The notes: generated from the sequence alone by a model not told the origin. DNA of 64,000 bases from JACOMY01 sp046233115 (GCA_046233115.1 JBJXHM010000013.1:1-64000); one strand, 5' to 3'. Positions 9,559 to 17,713 are shown, counted from the first letter of the stretch. Numbers and translations are program-made.

Positions 9559-11109
9559 ATGCACCTTTCGCTCTCGGCCAAGCTCTTCATCACCAGCCTC
9601 ATGCTGGCCGTCGCCGCGGTCGCTTTGGTGGCAGCGCTGACCTGGTGGAGCCTGGGTAGCGGCTTCGTCGTCTACGTAGCCCAGGCTCAACTGGACCGCA
9701 TGGACCGCCTGGCCGACGAGCTGGTGGCAGCGGGCAGCGAACGGGGGCTACAGTGGCTGGCCGACGACCGGCAGGCCTGGGAGGAAATCCTGCTGCGCGG
9801 TCTCCAGCCCGAACCGCGCGAACACAAGGCGCACGACAGCGACGACCGGGAGCCTCAGTTCGACAGGTCGGAGCGCCTGCCACCGCCCCCCCCACCACCG
9901 CCCACTGCGTTGGACGGCGACGAGGACCGGGCCGAAGCGGGCGAAGACAAGCACTGGTTGGAAGAGCGGAGGCGGCACCTGCCGCCGCCGCTGGCGCGCC
10001 TCGCCTCACGGATGGCGCTGCTGGGCCCGGACGGCGGTCTGATCGCCGGCCCCCCCTCGGCCGTCGACAGCGAAGCCCGGCGTCCGATCACGGTCGGCGA
10101 CCGGCTGCTGGGCTGGGTGGTCCTCAAGCCCTCCAAGCACTTCGCCAAGGGTGTCCACAGCCGCTTCGTCGAGGCGCAGGCGCGCAACCTGGTGATCATC
10201 GGCCTGGGCACCGTGCTGCTGGCGGGACTCGCCGCCCTCCTGCTCGGCCGCCACCTCAGCCGTCCGATCACCGCGATGGCCGAGACCACGCGACAGCTCC
10301 GGGAAGGCGACTACCAGGCACGCGCCAAGGCCGCGAACCGCAGTGACGAACTGGGCAGCCTGGCGCGCGACATCAACGGTCTGGCCGCCACCCTGGCGGC
10401 TGCGGAGGCCGGCCGCAAGCGCTGGGTCCAGGACACCGCGCACGAGCTGCGCACCCCGCTGTCGAGCCTGCGTGCCGAGGTCGAGGCGCTGCAGGACGGC
10501 ATCAACCAGCCCGACGAGGCCTCGCTCGCGCGCCTGCACGCCGGCATCATGACCCTGGCCGCGCTGATCGAGGATCTGCGCCAGCTCTCGGAGGCCGACG
10601 GCGGACGGCTGAACCTGGATCTGCACCGCGGCCACCTCTGGCCCTTCGTCCAGCAGGTGGCCGAGACGCTGGAGAGCCGCGCCAAGGCCGCGAACCTGGA
10701 GATCCTGCTGACCGACCGCAGCGGCGGCCAAGACCTCGCCATCTTCGACCCGCATCGCCTCGGCCAGGTGCTGAGCAACCTGATGGTCAACGCATTGACC
10801 TACAGCGAGCCCGGCGGCCGGCTGGAGATCCTGCTGAGCCACGACCGCAAGCGGCGCTGCCTGGTGCTGCAGTTCGACGACACCCCGCCCGGCGTGCCGG
10901 AGAGCGAGCTGCCCCACATCTTCGACCGCTTCTACCGTGTCGAGGCCTCGCGCAGCCGGCGCACCGGCGGCCGCGGCCTGGGCCTGGCGATCTGCCGGGC
11001 CATCGTCGAGGCGCACGGCGGCCAGATCGGCGCCGAGGCCTCGCCCCTTGGTGGACTACGGATCCTGCTTACCTTACCTCTAGCGGGGAGTGAGGAGAGC
11101 CGCGCATGA
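9559..11109 (+). CDS. baeS: BaeS-like sensor histidine kinase
   Basis: Membrane sensor kinase of 516 residues for the response regulator that follows, whose start overlaps this stop (ATGA). Order: TM1 at about 12-32; a periplasmic region to about 208 with an acidic stretch and an LPPPPPPPP run near residue 107; TM2 at about 210-231; HAMP; HisKA with phospho-acceptor H295 in the AHELRTPLSSLR box; HATPase with the N-box (SNLMVNAL, about 410) and a GRGLGLAI G-box. I chose the ATG at 9559 over the TTG at 9523 because it places TM1 at the usual distance. The BaeS assignment rests mainly on its strongly BaeR-like partner; BaeSR systems respond to envelope stress, metals and toxic compounds. The periplasmic proline/acid-rich segment is unusual and may set a different signal. 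Confidence 0.82.
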   Translation: MHLSLSAKLFITSLMLAVAAVALVAALTWWSLGSGFVVYVAQAQLDRMDRLADELVAAGSERGLQWLADDRQAWEEILLRGLQPEPREHKAHDSDDREPQFDRSERLPPPPPPPPTALDGDEDRAEAGEDKHWLEERRRHLPPPLARLASRMALLGPDGGLIAGPPSAVDSEARRPITVGDRLLGWVVLKPSKHFAKGVHSRFVEAQARNLVIIGLGTVLLAGLAALLLGRHLSRPITAMAETTRQLREGDYQARAKAANRSDELGSLARDINGLAATLAAAEAGRKRWVQDTAHELRTPLSSLRAEVEALQDGINQPDEASLARLHAGIMTLAALIEDLRQLSEADGGRLNLDLHRGHLWPFVQQVAETLESRAKAANLEILLTDRSGGQDLAIFDPHRLGQVLSNLMVNALTYSEPGGRLEILLSHDRKRRCLVLQFDDTPPGVPESELPHIFDRFYRVEASRSRRTGGRGLGLAICRAIVEAHGGQIGAEASPLGGLRILLTLPLAGSEESRA

Positions 11110-11822
11110 GCAAAGAGATCATGATCGTCGAGGACGAGGAGCCCCTGGCGAAGGTGCTGTCCAGCTATCTGGAGCGCGAGGGCTACGCGGTGGCGATGGA
11201 GACCGACGGCGCCCGCGCGCTGGAGCGCGCCCAGGCCGACCCGCCCGACCTGATGATCCTGGACCTCATGCTGCCCGGCCTGGACGGGCTGGAGATCTGC
11301 CGCCGGCTCCGCCAGAGCTCCCAGATTCCCATCATCATGACCACGGCCAAGGTCGAAGAGATCGACCGCCTGCTGGGTCTGGAGCTCGGTGCCGACGACT
11401 ATGTCTGCAAGCCCTACAGCCCGCGCGAGGTGGTGGCGCGGGTGAAATCGGTGCTGCGCCGCGCCCAGGGGCCCCAAGGCACGGCCGAAGGCGGCGCGGA
11501 GGACGACGATCCGACCCGCCTGCGCCTCGACCCAGACGGCTACCGCGCTTGGGTCGGCAAGGAGCCGCTCGATCTCACGCCCACCGAATTCCGCCTGCTG
11601 TCGGTGCTGAGCGCACGCCCGGGCCGGGTCTATTCCCGCGCCCAGATCCTTGAGCTGGCCTACGCCGACGAGCACGACGTCTACGACCGCGTGGTCGACA
11701 GCCACGTGAAGAACCTGCGCCGCAAGCTGACAGCCGCCGGCATGGACCAGAGCGTCATCCGCTCGGTTTACGGCGTGGGCTACAGCTTCGATGGCAACGC
11801 CGAAAAGGCGCCTGTCGCCTGA
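11106..11822 (+). CDS. baeR: BaeR-like OmpR-family response regulator
   Basis: Cytoplasmic DNA-binding response regulator, 238 residues. The receiver domain has an acidic pocket in IVEDEEP and phospho-acceptor D53 in ILDLMLPGLDG. The stretch TTAKVEEIDRLLGLELGADDY followed by CKPYSPREVVARVK is the part I remember as distinctive of BaeR. The C-terminal winged helix has LDLTPTEFRLL and ends VIRSVYGVGYSFDG. It is translationally coupled to the kinase by a 4-base overlap. Likely targets are envelope-stress or efflux genes; the adjacent His/Met-rich exported protein and the RTX gene downstream are candidates by position only. Confidence 0.88.
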   Translation: MSKEIMIVEDEEPLAKVLSSYLEREGYAVAMETDGARALERAQADPPDLMILDLMLPGLDGLEICRRLRQSSQIPIIMTTAKVEEIDRLLGLELGADDYVCKPYSPREVVARVKSVLRRAQGPQGTAEGGAEDDDPTRLRLDPDGYRAWVGKEPLDLTPTEFRLLSVLSARPGRVYSRAQILELAYADEHDVYDRVVDSHVKNLRRKLTAAGMDQSVIRSVYGVGYSFDGNAEKAPVA

Positions 11823-11837
11823 TCGTTCCGATGCGGC

Positions 11838-11865
11838 GGGTGGCACTTGGTTTTGCCACCCCTTT
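11838..11865 (+). terminator. Hairpin after baeR-like gene
   Basis: GGGTGGCA (11838-11845) pairs with TGCCACCC (11854-11861) over an 8-base loop and is followed by CTTTC. It is a plausible but weak terminator 15 bases after the stop. Confidence 0.5.
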
Positions 11866-11963
11866 CGGGTAGAATTTTCATTGCATGGGCAAGGTGGGGG
11901 TAACCGGAGCGACGCCGTTTGCTGATCGGTGAGGCGTTGCCGAACACGACGGGAGCCTCACTC

Positions 11964-14318
11964 ATGGCAGCCATCATCGGTACTTCCGGCCCGGATAGCC
12001 TTACCGGCACCACCCTAGCGGATCAGATCTACGGCCTGGACGGCGATGACCGTCTTTATGGCCTGCAAGGTGAAGACACCTTCGACGGTGGGACGGGCAA
12101 CGACACCATCTTTGGCGGCGACGGCGACGACGGGAACATCCTGGGCCGCTCCGGTGACGACACCATCTTCGGCGGCAGCGGCTCCGATGCCGGCTTCCTC
12201 GCACACAGCGGCAACGACACCCTCTATGGCGGCTCCGGTTTCGATTTCGTCTTCTACGGTGGCGACGGTGACGATTCGCTCTTCGGCGGGTCAGTGCAGG
12301 ACGTCTACCTCAGCGGCGATTCCGGCAACGACCTGATCGACGGTGGCTCCGGCAACGACGAGGTCCTCTACGGTGGTAGCGGGAACGACCGGCTGCTGAT
12401 GGGCGCCGGCAACGACGGCTCGGTCTACGGCGACCAGGGCGACGACCGCATCTTCGGCGGCCAGGGCGACGACATCTCGATCTACGGCGGCGACGGGGCC
12501 GACGTGATCTACGGCGGCGGCGGCAACGAGTACAAGGTCTACGGCGGCTCCGGCGCCGACACCCTGTCGACGGACGCCGGGGCCGATTCCTTCCTCTTCG
12601 GCGGCAGCGGCAAGGACCTGCTCTACGGTGGCAAGGGCGACGACAGCATCTTCAACGGCCTGGACGGTGACGACCGGATCTTCGGCGGCGAGGGCAAGGA
12701 CAGCATCCTCGCCGGCCACTCGGGTGCGGACGCGCTCTACGGCGGGTCGGGCGACGACGTCTACGCCAACGGTTGGTCCGGCGAGGACCGCCTCTTCGCA
12801 GGCTCGGGCAACGATACCTCCTTCTACGGCAGCAGCGGCGACGACGAGATCTTCGGCGGGGACGGCGACGACCGCCTGCTCTACGGCCTCTACGGCTCCG
12901 ACACGGTCGATGCCGGCGCCGGCAACGACCGCAGCTTCGGCGGCGGGTCGGGCGACGATGCCGTCTTCGGCGGTAACGGCCTGGACGCGGATGTCTTCGG
13001 CGGCACCGGCTCGGACCGGCTCTACGGCGGCAACGCCTCCGACTTCGACATCTTCGGAGGCCTTGGCAACGACGTTATCCGCGGCGACAACGGCAACGAC
13101 GCCTTCGTCTACGGCGGCGACGGAGACGATGTGCTGCGCGGCGGGTCGGGCCACGATTCCGCCTTCTACGGCGGCACCGGCGATGACACGCTGTTTGGCG
13201 GCACGGGGAACGACCGCCTGACCGGCGGGCTGGGTGGCGACCGTTTCGTCGGCGGGTCCGGCAGTGACCTCCTCTTCGGCGGGCAGAACCGCGACCGCCT
13301 CAACGGGGCATCCGGAACCGACACGGCTTACGGCGGCAACAACAACGACACCTTCATCGTCGACAGCGTGACGGACCGCATCTACGACGGCCTGGGACAG
13401 GGCTCCGACGTGCTGCGTTCCGACGCCGCCACCTACACGCTCGGGACCGCGGCCAAGGTGGTGATCGAGCGCGTCAACATCAACACCGCTGCGGGTGCGG
13501 CAAGGATGGTCGGCAACGACAACGACGACCTGCTGGTCGGCAACTCCTTCTCCAACGTGCTGCAGGGACGTAGCGGCGCCGATCGCCTGAACGGCCGCGG
13601 CGGCACCAACACCATGACCGGTGGCAGCGGCGACGACACCTTCATCGTCACCAGCTCCGCCGACTTGGTGCGGGAGTTTTCCGGCCAGGGTACCGATCTG
13701 GTTCGCGCGGAGGTCGACTTCACCCTGCCCAGCGGCGGCAACGACTTCTTCATCGAGAACCTGCGGCTGCAGGGCGGGGCCGGGAACATCAACGGGCGTG
13801 GCAACAGCCTGGACAACACCATCGAGGGCAACAGCGGCGACAACGCCCTGCGCGGTCTGGCCGGCGCCGATTCGATTGCCGGTGGCAAGGGTGACGATCT
13901 CATCTTCGGCGGCAAGGACGGCGACCGGCTGGAGGGCGAGAGCGGTGCCGACACGATCCTGATGGAAACCGGCGACGTCGCCTTCGGCGGCTCGGGCACG
14001 GATTCCTTCCGTTTCAACGGCGACCCGCTAGGCGTCGGCGGTTCCGGCGGGCCGGTCATCCGCGACTTCGACGGGGTCCTGGCCAATGCAGCCAACGGCG
14101 AGGACAAGCTGGTCTTCGTGACGGGGCTGGAGGTCGGCAGCTTCGCCTACATCGGCGGAGCGGCCTTCTCGGGCGGCGGCAACTCCGAGGCCCGCTACGA
14201 CGGCACCCGGCAAATCCAAGTGGACCAGGACGGCGACGGTTCCGTCGACCAGGCCTTCCTGGTGGACGGCGTCACCGCCGCCAACCTGCTGACCGCGAGC
14301 GACTTCGTGTGGCTGTAG
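11964..14318 (+). CDS. All-RTX calcium-binding protein, 784 aa, with 10/9 alternating repeats
   Basis: Predicted secreted Ca2+-binding beta-roll protein without the N-terminal domain of its paralogues. After MAAII the RTX repeats begin at once. Residues 6-50 are five 9-residue units. Residues 51-411 are 19 consecutive pairs of one 10-residue and one 9-residue unit, after which standard 9-residue units resume. From about residue 460 the layout matches the paralogues: NNNDTFIVD, NTAAGAARMVGN, a second repeat block, then VFVTGLEVG, DQDGDG and the terminal DFVWL. The ATG at 11964 follows GGGAG with 8-base spacing and is preferred to a TTG at 11919. There is no signal peptide, so type I secretion is expected, with the exporter outside the window. 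Confidence 0.85.
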   Translation: MAAIIGTSGPDSLTGTTLADQIYGLDGDDRLYGLQGEDTFDGGTGNDTIFGGDGDDGNILGRSGDDTIFGGSGSDAGFLAHSGNDTLYGGSGFDFVFYGGDGDDSLFGGSVQDVYLSGDSGNDLIDGGSGNDEVLYGGSGNDRLLMGAGNDGSVYGDQGDDRIFGGQGDDISIYGGDGADVIYGGGGNEYKVYGGSGADTLSTDAGADSFLFGGSGKDLLYGGKGDDSIFNGLDGDDRIFGGEGKDSILAGHSGADALYGGSGDDVYANGWSGEDRLFAGSGNDTSFYGSSGDDEIFGGDGDDRLLYGLYGSDTVDAGAGNDRSFGGGSGDDAVFGGNGLDADVFGGTGSDRLYGGNASDFDIFGGLGNDVIRGDNGNDAFVYGGDGDDVLRGGSGHDSAFYGGTGDDTLFGGTGNDRLTGGLGGDRFVGGSGSDLLFGGQNRDRLNGASGTDTAYGGNNNDTFIVDSVTDRIYDGLGQGSDVLRSDAATYTLGTAAKVVIERVNINTAAGAARMVGNDNDDLLVGNSFSNVLQGRSGADRLNGRGGTNTMTGGSGDDTFIVTSSADLVREFSGQGTDLVRAEVDFTLPSGGNDFFIENLRLQGGAGNINGRGNSLDNTIEGNSGDNALRGLAGADSIAGGKGDDLIFGGKDGDRLEGESGADTILMETGDVAFGGSGTDSFRFNGDPLGVGGSGGPVIRDFDGVLANAANGEDKLVFVTGLEVGSFAYIGGAAFSGGGNSEARYDGTRQIQVDQDGDGSVDQAFLVDGVTAANLLTASDFVWL
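12114..13196 (+). repeat. 57-bp periodic repeat coding 19 pairs of 10+9-residue RTX units
   Basis: Splitting the translation at each GGxGxD gives unit lengths 10,9,10,9... without a break for 361 residues, for example GGQGDDISIY/GGDGADVIY, GGNGLDADVF/GGTGSDRLY and GGSGHDSAFY/GGTGDDTLF. The 10-residue unit has one extra residue between the D and the hydrophobic/aromatic position. The two large paralogues in this window use 9-residue units almost throughout. Confidence 0.85.
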
Positions 14319-14325
14319 CACTGCC

Positions 14326-14349
14326 GGGGCGCGCCAAAAGGCGCGCCCC
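14326..14349. terminator. GC-rich hairpin between convergent genes
   Basis: GGGGCGCGCC (14326-14335) and GGCGCGCCCC (14340-14349) form a perfect 10-bp stem with an AAAA loop, between the convergent RTX and DUF533 genes. Neither side has a good T-tract, so termination may be partial. Confidence 0.55.
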
Positions 14350-14355
14350 GCACGC

Positions 14356-15015
14356 TCAAGCGGCAGCCGGGACGCCGAGGGTGGTGTGCAAGCTGGTCAC
14401 CACGTCCTGCGGCAGCTTCAGCCGCACCGCCAGCATCTTCAGATAGGCGCTCTCGGCCGCCGAGGGCGTGCCGACCGCGACCAGCGAGGCAGCATAGACC
14501 TCGGTCGCGATCTCCGGCGTGTCGGCGCCCCGCACCACCGGCTCCATGTCGAAGGGCTTGCCCATCTCGGCGAAGAGCAGGCCCTGCTCTTCCGGCGTCA
14601 GCTTCAGGGCCTCGGCGTGGCGCAGCATGGCCTGCTGCTCCTCCTCGTCGACGACGCCGTCGGCCTTGGCCGCGGTGACCATGGCGCTAATCAGCAGCCT
14701 GGCCAGGGCCTCGCGCGAGACCTCGTCCTGGGGCACGAAGCCGCTCTCGGCCGGCGGCTCAGGTAGCGCTTCCGGCGCTCCTTGCTGCGCCTGCCCGGCG
14801 TTGTGGTTCTTCCAGGCGTGGTAGGCGAGCGCCCCCAGCGCCGCGACGCCACCGTACTTCAGCACGTCGCGGCCGGTGTCGGTGAAGAGCAGGGCCGCAC
14901 CGGCGCCACCGGCCAAGAGCTTCTTGCCGGGCGTATCCAGCACCTGGTTGCCCTTCTTCAGGGCCTCACCACCGGAGTTCATCAGCTGACCCAGCAGCCC
15001 GTTCAGATTGATCAT
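14356..15015 (-). CDS. DUF533 (YebE/TerB-like) protein
   Basis: Protein of 219 residues with the DUF533 layout: an N-terminal LNGLLGQLMNSG, a Gly/Ala-rich hydrophobic stretch at about 32-65 that may contact the membrane (KKLLAGGAGAALLFTDTG), and a linker rich in Pro, Glu and Gln. The C-terminal helical TerB-like domain contains the acidic MVTAAKADGVVDEEEQQ motif, a possible metal-binding loop. The family's function is unknown; relatives are sometimes called inner-membrane or tellurite-resistance-like proteins. GAGGAA sits just before the ATG. It stands alone, facing the RTX gene across a hairpin. Confidence 0.8.
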   Translation of the reverse strand: MINLNGLLGQLMNSGGEALKKGNQVLDTPGKKLLAGGAGAALLFTDTGRDVLKYGGVAALGALAYHAWKNHNAGQAQQGAPEALPEPPAESGFVPQDEVSREALARLLISAMVTAAKADGVVDEEEQQAMLRHAEALKLTPEEQGLLFAEMGKPFDMEPVVRGADTPEIATEVYAASLVAVGTPSAAESAYLKMLAVRLKLPQDVVTSLHTTLGVPAAA

Positions 15016-15107
15016 CTCGCTTCCTCCGCCTCTGTCCCGGCTGTCGCCGGCCCTGCCTCAGATATAGGTGGTCCGGCGGCCGCTACCAGGCAAAGCCTGC
15101 GAGAGAA

Positions 15108-16298
15108 TCAGGCGCGCACGCGCTTTCCCTCCGGGTCGATGAAGGGCAACGACGCCACCTCCATATCGGCAATGCCGCCCAGATGCCTGACCTGCAGGCG
15201 GGTGCCGACCCCGCTCTCGCCGATCTCGACCAGGGCCAGTGCGATGGCACGGCCGAGCGCACGGGAATAGGCGATGCGCCGGCTGCTGCCCACCTTGCGG
15301 CCACCGGAGAGCACCGGCAGGTCGAAGGCCTCCATCTCCAGGCGCACGGCAGGGTCCAGCGCCTTCAGACCGACCATGCGCCGGCTCGGCCCGCCGGCCG
15401 CACGCACGGCCTCCAGCGCCGCCTTGCCGATGAAGTCGCCGCCGTCGAGGTTCACCGTGAAGTCGCGCCAGAACTCCAGCGGCGTCACGCGCTCGCCCTC
15501 GTTGTGGTTGAAGACGCAGAGGCCGGATTCATAGCCGCGGTCCACCAGGAAGTCGGTCACCATCAGGCCCAGGGGCTCGCCTGCCGCCAGGATCGCATCC
15601 CAGAGGCGCATGCCGGCCTCGCGCCCCTCGGTGTAGGAATAGATGCCGAAAGGATAGACCTCATAGCCCAGCTCGCCGCTCCAGCCGGTGCGCGAGATCA
15701 GGGCCTCGACCCCGGCGACCTTGGCCAGCCGGCAGCGGAAGAAGCGCAGGTCGTCGACCGGACTGTCGGTCAGGCGGTTCATCAGTTCGCGCGACTTCGG
15801 CCCCTGGATCTGCAGCGGCGCCACCGGCACCTCGTCCACCGTGACCGCGGCACCGCTGCCGATCGCAACGCCCTTCACCCAGAGCAGCAGGTCGGTGCAG
15901 GAGATCGACAGCCAGATCGTCTCCTCGTCCACCATCAGCAGCACCGGGTCGCCGATGATGAAACCGCTCTCGTCGCAGACGAAGCTGTAGGTGCAGCGCC
16001 CCGGCTTGAGACCGCGAAGGTCGCGCGTCACCAGCCGGTCGGCGAAGGCCAGCGCGTCGCGGCCTTGGATCCGGATCTGGCGCTCGCAGGCCGTGTCCCA
16101 CAGGGTCACCCGCTCGGTGATCGCCCGGTACTGCTCCGCGGTGTCTTCGGGATAGCGCCAGGGAACGTAGGTGTTGAAATGGCGGTCATAGCCATGCCCA
16201 CCGGCACGCTCCACCCCGTCGAAATAGGGCGAGACCCGGCCGCTGGGCAGGAAGCCGTAGCCGGTGGCACCGGTCGGAAAATCGATGTCGTCGGTCAT
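15108..16298 (-). CDS. GcvT-family (aminomethyltransferase/demethylase-like) protein
   Basis: Enzyme of 396 residues in the folate-dependent aminomethyltransferase family (glycine-cleavage T protein, DMSP demethylase DmdA and relatives). Visible family features are TLWDTACERQIRIQGRDA near the N-terminus, the central LQIQGPKSRELM, SRTGWSGELGYEVY and the C-terminal barrel. The ATG at 16298 follows AAGGAGACAGACAGC and is preferred to a start 45 bases upstream. No gcvH or gcvP is nearby, so it is probably not the glycine-cleavage enzyme itself but acts on another N- or S-methyl compound; the substrate is unknown. A palindrome 28 bases upstream matches one in front of the divergent tetR gene, so repression by that TetR is likely. 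Confidence 0.75.
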   Translation of the reverse strand: MTDDIDFPTGATGYGFLPSGRVSPYFDGVERAGGHGYDRHFNTYVPWRYPEDTAEQYRAITERVTLWDTACERQIRIQGRDALAFADRLVTRDLRGLKPGRCTYSFVCDESGFIIGDPVLLMVDEETIWLSISCTDLLLWVKGVAIGSGAAVTVDEVPVAPLQIQGPKSRELMNRLTDSPVDDLRFFRCRLAKVAGVEALISRTGWSGELGYEVYPFGIYSYTEGREAGMRLWDAILAAGEPLGLMVTDFLVDRGYESGLCVFNHNEGERVTPLEFWRDFTVNLDGGDFIGKAALEAVRAAGGPSRRMVGLKALDPAVRLEMEAFDLPVLSGGRKVGSSRRIAYSRALGRAIALALVEIGESGVGTRLQVRHLGGIADMEVASLPFIDPEGKRVRA

Positions 16299-16325
16299 GC
16301 TGTCTGTCTCCTTGCCGAGAATAGC

Positions 16326-16341
16326 TAGAACGATCGTTATC
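16326..16341. promoter_or_regulatory. Candidate TetR operator upstream of the GcvT-family gene
   Basis: TAGAACGATCGTTATC contains the perfect palindrome AACGATCGTT. It shares an 11-base half (TAGAACGATCG, read in reverse) with a site upstream of tetR; together they suggest a consensus TAGAACGATCGTTCTA. Confidence 0.6.
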
Positions 16342-16440
16342 ATTTAGTCAAGAGAGTGCCAGCACGAGCACGGGGGACCTACGCTGATCGCTGCTGAGCA
16401 TCCCACCAACCCGTCCCACCAGCGTCATGTCCGAGCTTAA

Positions 16441-16577
16441 CCCGGCCATCCACATTCTGGTTATTACATAAACTAAATTATATAATACAAACTGATAGAT
16501 ACGTACATCATGCAGGTAGTCCGACGTGCCGCCTCGGCAAACAGCGCGTGGATGGCCGGGTCAAGCCCGGCCATGAC
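16441..16577. repeat. Palindrome-bounded repeat element with AT-rich centre
   Basis: CCCGGCCATCCAC (16441-16453) is exactly inverted as GTGGATGGCCGGG (16548-16560). The right end is itself a hairpin, ATGGCCGGG...CCCGGCCAT, ending in GAC at 16577. The centre is AT-rich and includes TATAAT at 16481. A nearly identical 27-base palindrome recurs at 60679-60705. This resembles a REP/BIME or MITE-like element. With flanking sequence it fills the 314-base gap between the divergent GcvT-family and tetR genes. Confidence 0.65.
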
Positions 16578-16631
16578 AATGCAGGGATTGGCGAGGGCAG
16601 TCCCGCAGCGGGTCAATAGCGCTAGACAAAA

Positions 16632-16647
16632 CGAAGCGATCGTTCTA
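16632..16647. promoter_or_regulatory. Candidate TetR operator in front of tetR
   Basis: CGAAGCGATCGTTCTA matches the proposed consensus TAGAACGATCGTTCTA perfectly in its right half. It lies 11 bases before the tetR start codon, as expected for autorepression. Confidence 0.6.
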
Positions 16648-16657
16648 CCTTTCTATC

Positions 16658-17233
16658 ATGTCACAGCGGCAAGCAAGTCGGCGCGCGGCCATTGCCGAGC
16701 AGGCGGAGGCGGTGTTCTACCGTGAGGGCTTCGCCAAGGTCGGGATCGACCGGATCGCGGAGGCCGCCGGGGTCGCGCTGGCGACGCTCTACCGCCACTT
16801 CAAGGGCCGCCAGGGCCTGCTGATCGCCGCCCTGGAGTCGCGCGAGACGCGCTTCTTCGCGGCGCTGGAGCGGGCCGCCGAAGGCAAGAGCGGCGAAGAG
16901 CGGGTGCTGAGCCTGGTCGAGGGGCTCTGGGCCTGGGGCGAAAAGGAAGGCGGCAACGGCTGCTTCTTCCTGCGCGCGGCCGCCGCCCACCCCGACGAAC
17001 CGGCGGTGCGTGCCGTCGTTGCCGCTCACAAACGCGCCTACCTGGAACTGGTGCGCCGCCGGCTGCTGGAGGGCGGCTGGACAGCCGAGCAGGCCGCTGC
17101 TCTCGCACCGGAGCTCTTTCTCGTGCTGGAAGGCTCGGTGGCGGTCGCAGGCCTCCTGGGCGACGAAGCCGCCAAGGCCTCGGCCCTGGCCGGCGTCCGG
17201 CGCCTGCTGCGCGAGACGCCGCCGGCCGCCTGA
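16658..17233 (+). CDS. TetR-family transcriptional regulator
   Basis: DNA-binding repressor-type protein of 191 residues. The N-terminal helix-turn-helix is clear at about residues 28-47 (IDRIAEAAGVALATLYRHF), followed by KGRQGLLIAALE. The C-terminal ligand-binding half is helical with a cysteine at NGCFFLRAAA, and its ligand is unknown. No strong ribosome binding site is visible before the ATG. It is divergent from the GcvT-family gene and convergent with moaE. Matching palindromes before both divergent genes support regulation of itself and of the GcvT-family gene. Confidence 0.85.
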   Translation: MSQRQASRRAAIAEQAEAVFYREGFAKVGIDRIAEAAGVALATLYRHFKGRQGLLIAALESRETRFFAALERAAEGKSGEERVLSLVEGLWAWGEKEGGNGCFFLRAAAAHPDEPAVRAVVAAHKRAYLELVRRRLLEGGWTAEQAAALAPELFLVLEGSVAVAGLLGDEAAKASALAGVRRLLRETPPAA

Positions 17234-17243
17234 GCCGGCAGGC

Positions 17244-17708
17244 TCAGGCGCGCGTCCAGCGCTCCTCCGCCGCCTCGTCGCTGGCGCGGGCCTCGACCCA
17301 GCTTTCCTCGCCGTCCTGCTCCTCCAGCTTCCAGAAGGGCGCCTTGGTCTTCAGCCAGTCCATCAGGAACTCGCAGGCCTCGAAGGCGGCGTGGCGGTGG
17401 GTGCTGGCACAGGCAGTCATGACGATGCGGTCGCCCGGCACCAGGCGGCCGTAGCGGTGGATGATCAGGCTGGCGCTGAGCGGCCAGCGCTGCTGCGCCT
17501 CCTGCTCGATCTTCGCCAGCATCTTCTCGGTCATGCCGGGATAGTGCTCCAGGGTCATGGCCTCGATCGCGGCCGGCGCGCCGTCGTTGGCGACCTCGGA
17601 ACGGACCAGGCCGACGAAGACCGCCAGCCCGCCGATCTCGTGCCGCCCCTCGGTCAGCGCCGCCAGTTCCGCGCCGATGTCGAAATCGTCCTGCTGGACC
17701 TTGATCAT
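17244..17708 (-). CDS. moaE: Molybdopterin synthase catalytic subunit MoaE
   Basis: Large subunit (154 residues) of molybdopterin synthase, which uses the MoaD C-terminal thiocarboxylate to convert cyclic pyranopterin monophosphate into molybdopterin. Family features: VFVGLVRSE, the LEHYPGMTE stretch, HRYGRLVPGD, ACASTHRHAAFEAC and the C-terminal LKTKAPFWKLE that carries active-site lysines. The start is MIKVQQDDFD at 17708, five bases after moaD; a longer frame running through moaD is not the gene. It is last in the minus-strand run uvrC-pgsA-mobB-moeA-moaD-moaE. The cofactor would serve the SoxC-type sulfite dehydrogenase at 61480, among others. Confidence 0.93.
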   Translation of the reverse strand: MIKVQQDDFDIGAELAALTEGRHEIGGLAVFVGLVRSEVANDGAPAAIEAMTLEHYPGMTEKMLAKIEQEAQQRWPLSASLIIHRYGRLVPGDRIVMTACASTHRHAAFEACEFLMDWLKTKAPFWKLEEQDGEESWVEARASDEAAEERWTRA

Positions 17709-17713
17709 GACAT

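Noticed and set aside
16481..16486. TATAAT as the tetR promoter
   Set aside because: No matching -35 at 16-18 bases and it lies inside a repeat element 170 bases from the gene; left as part of the repeat description.
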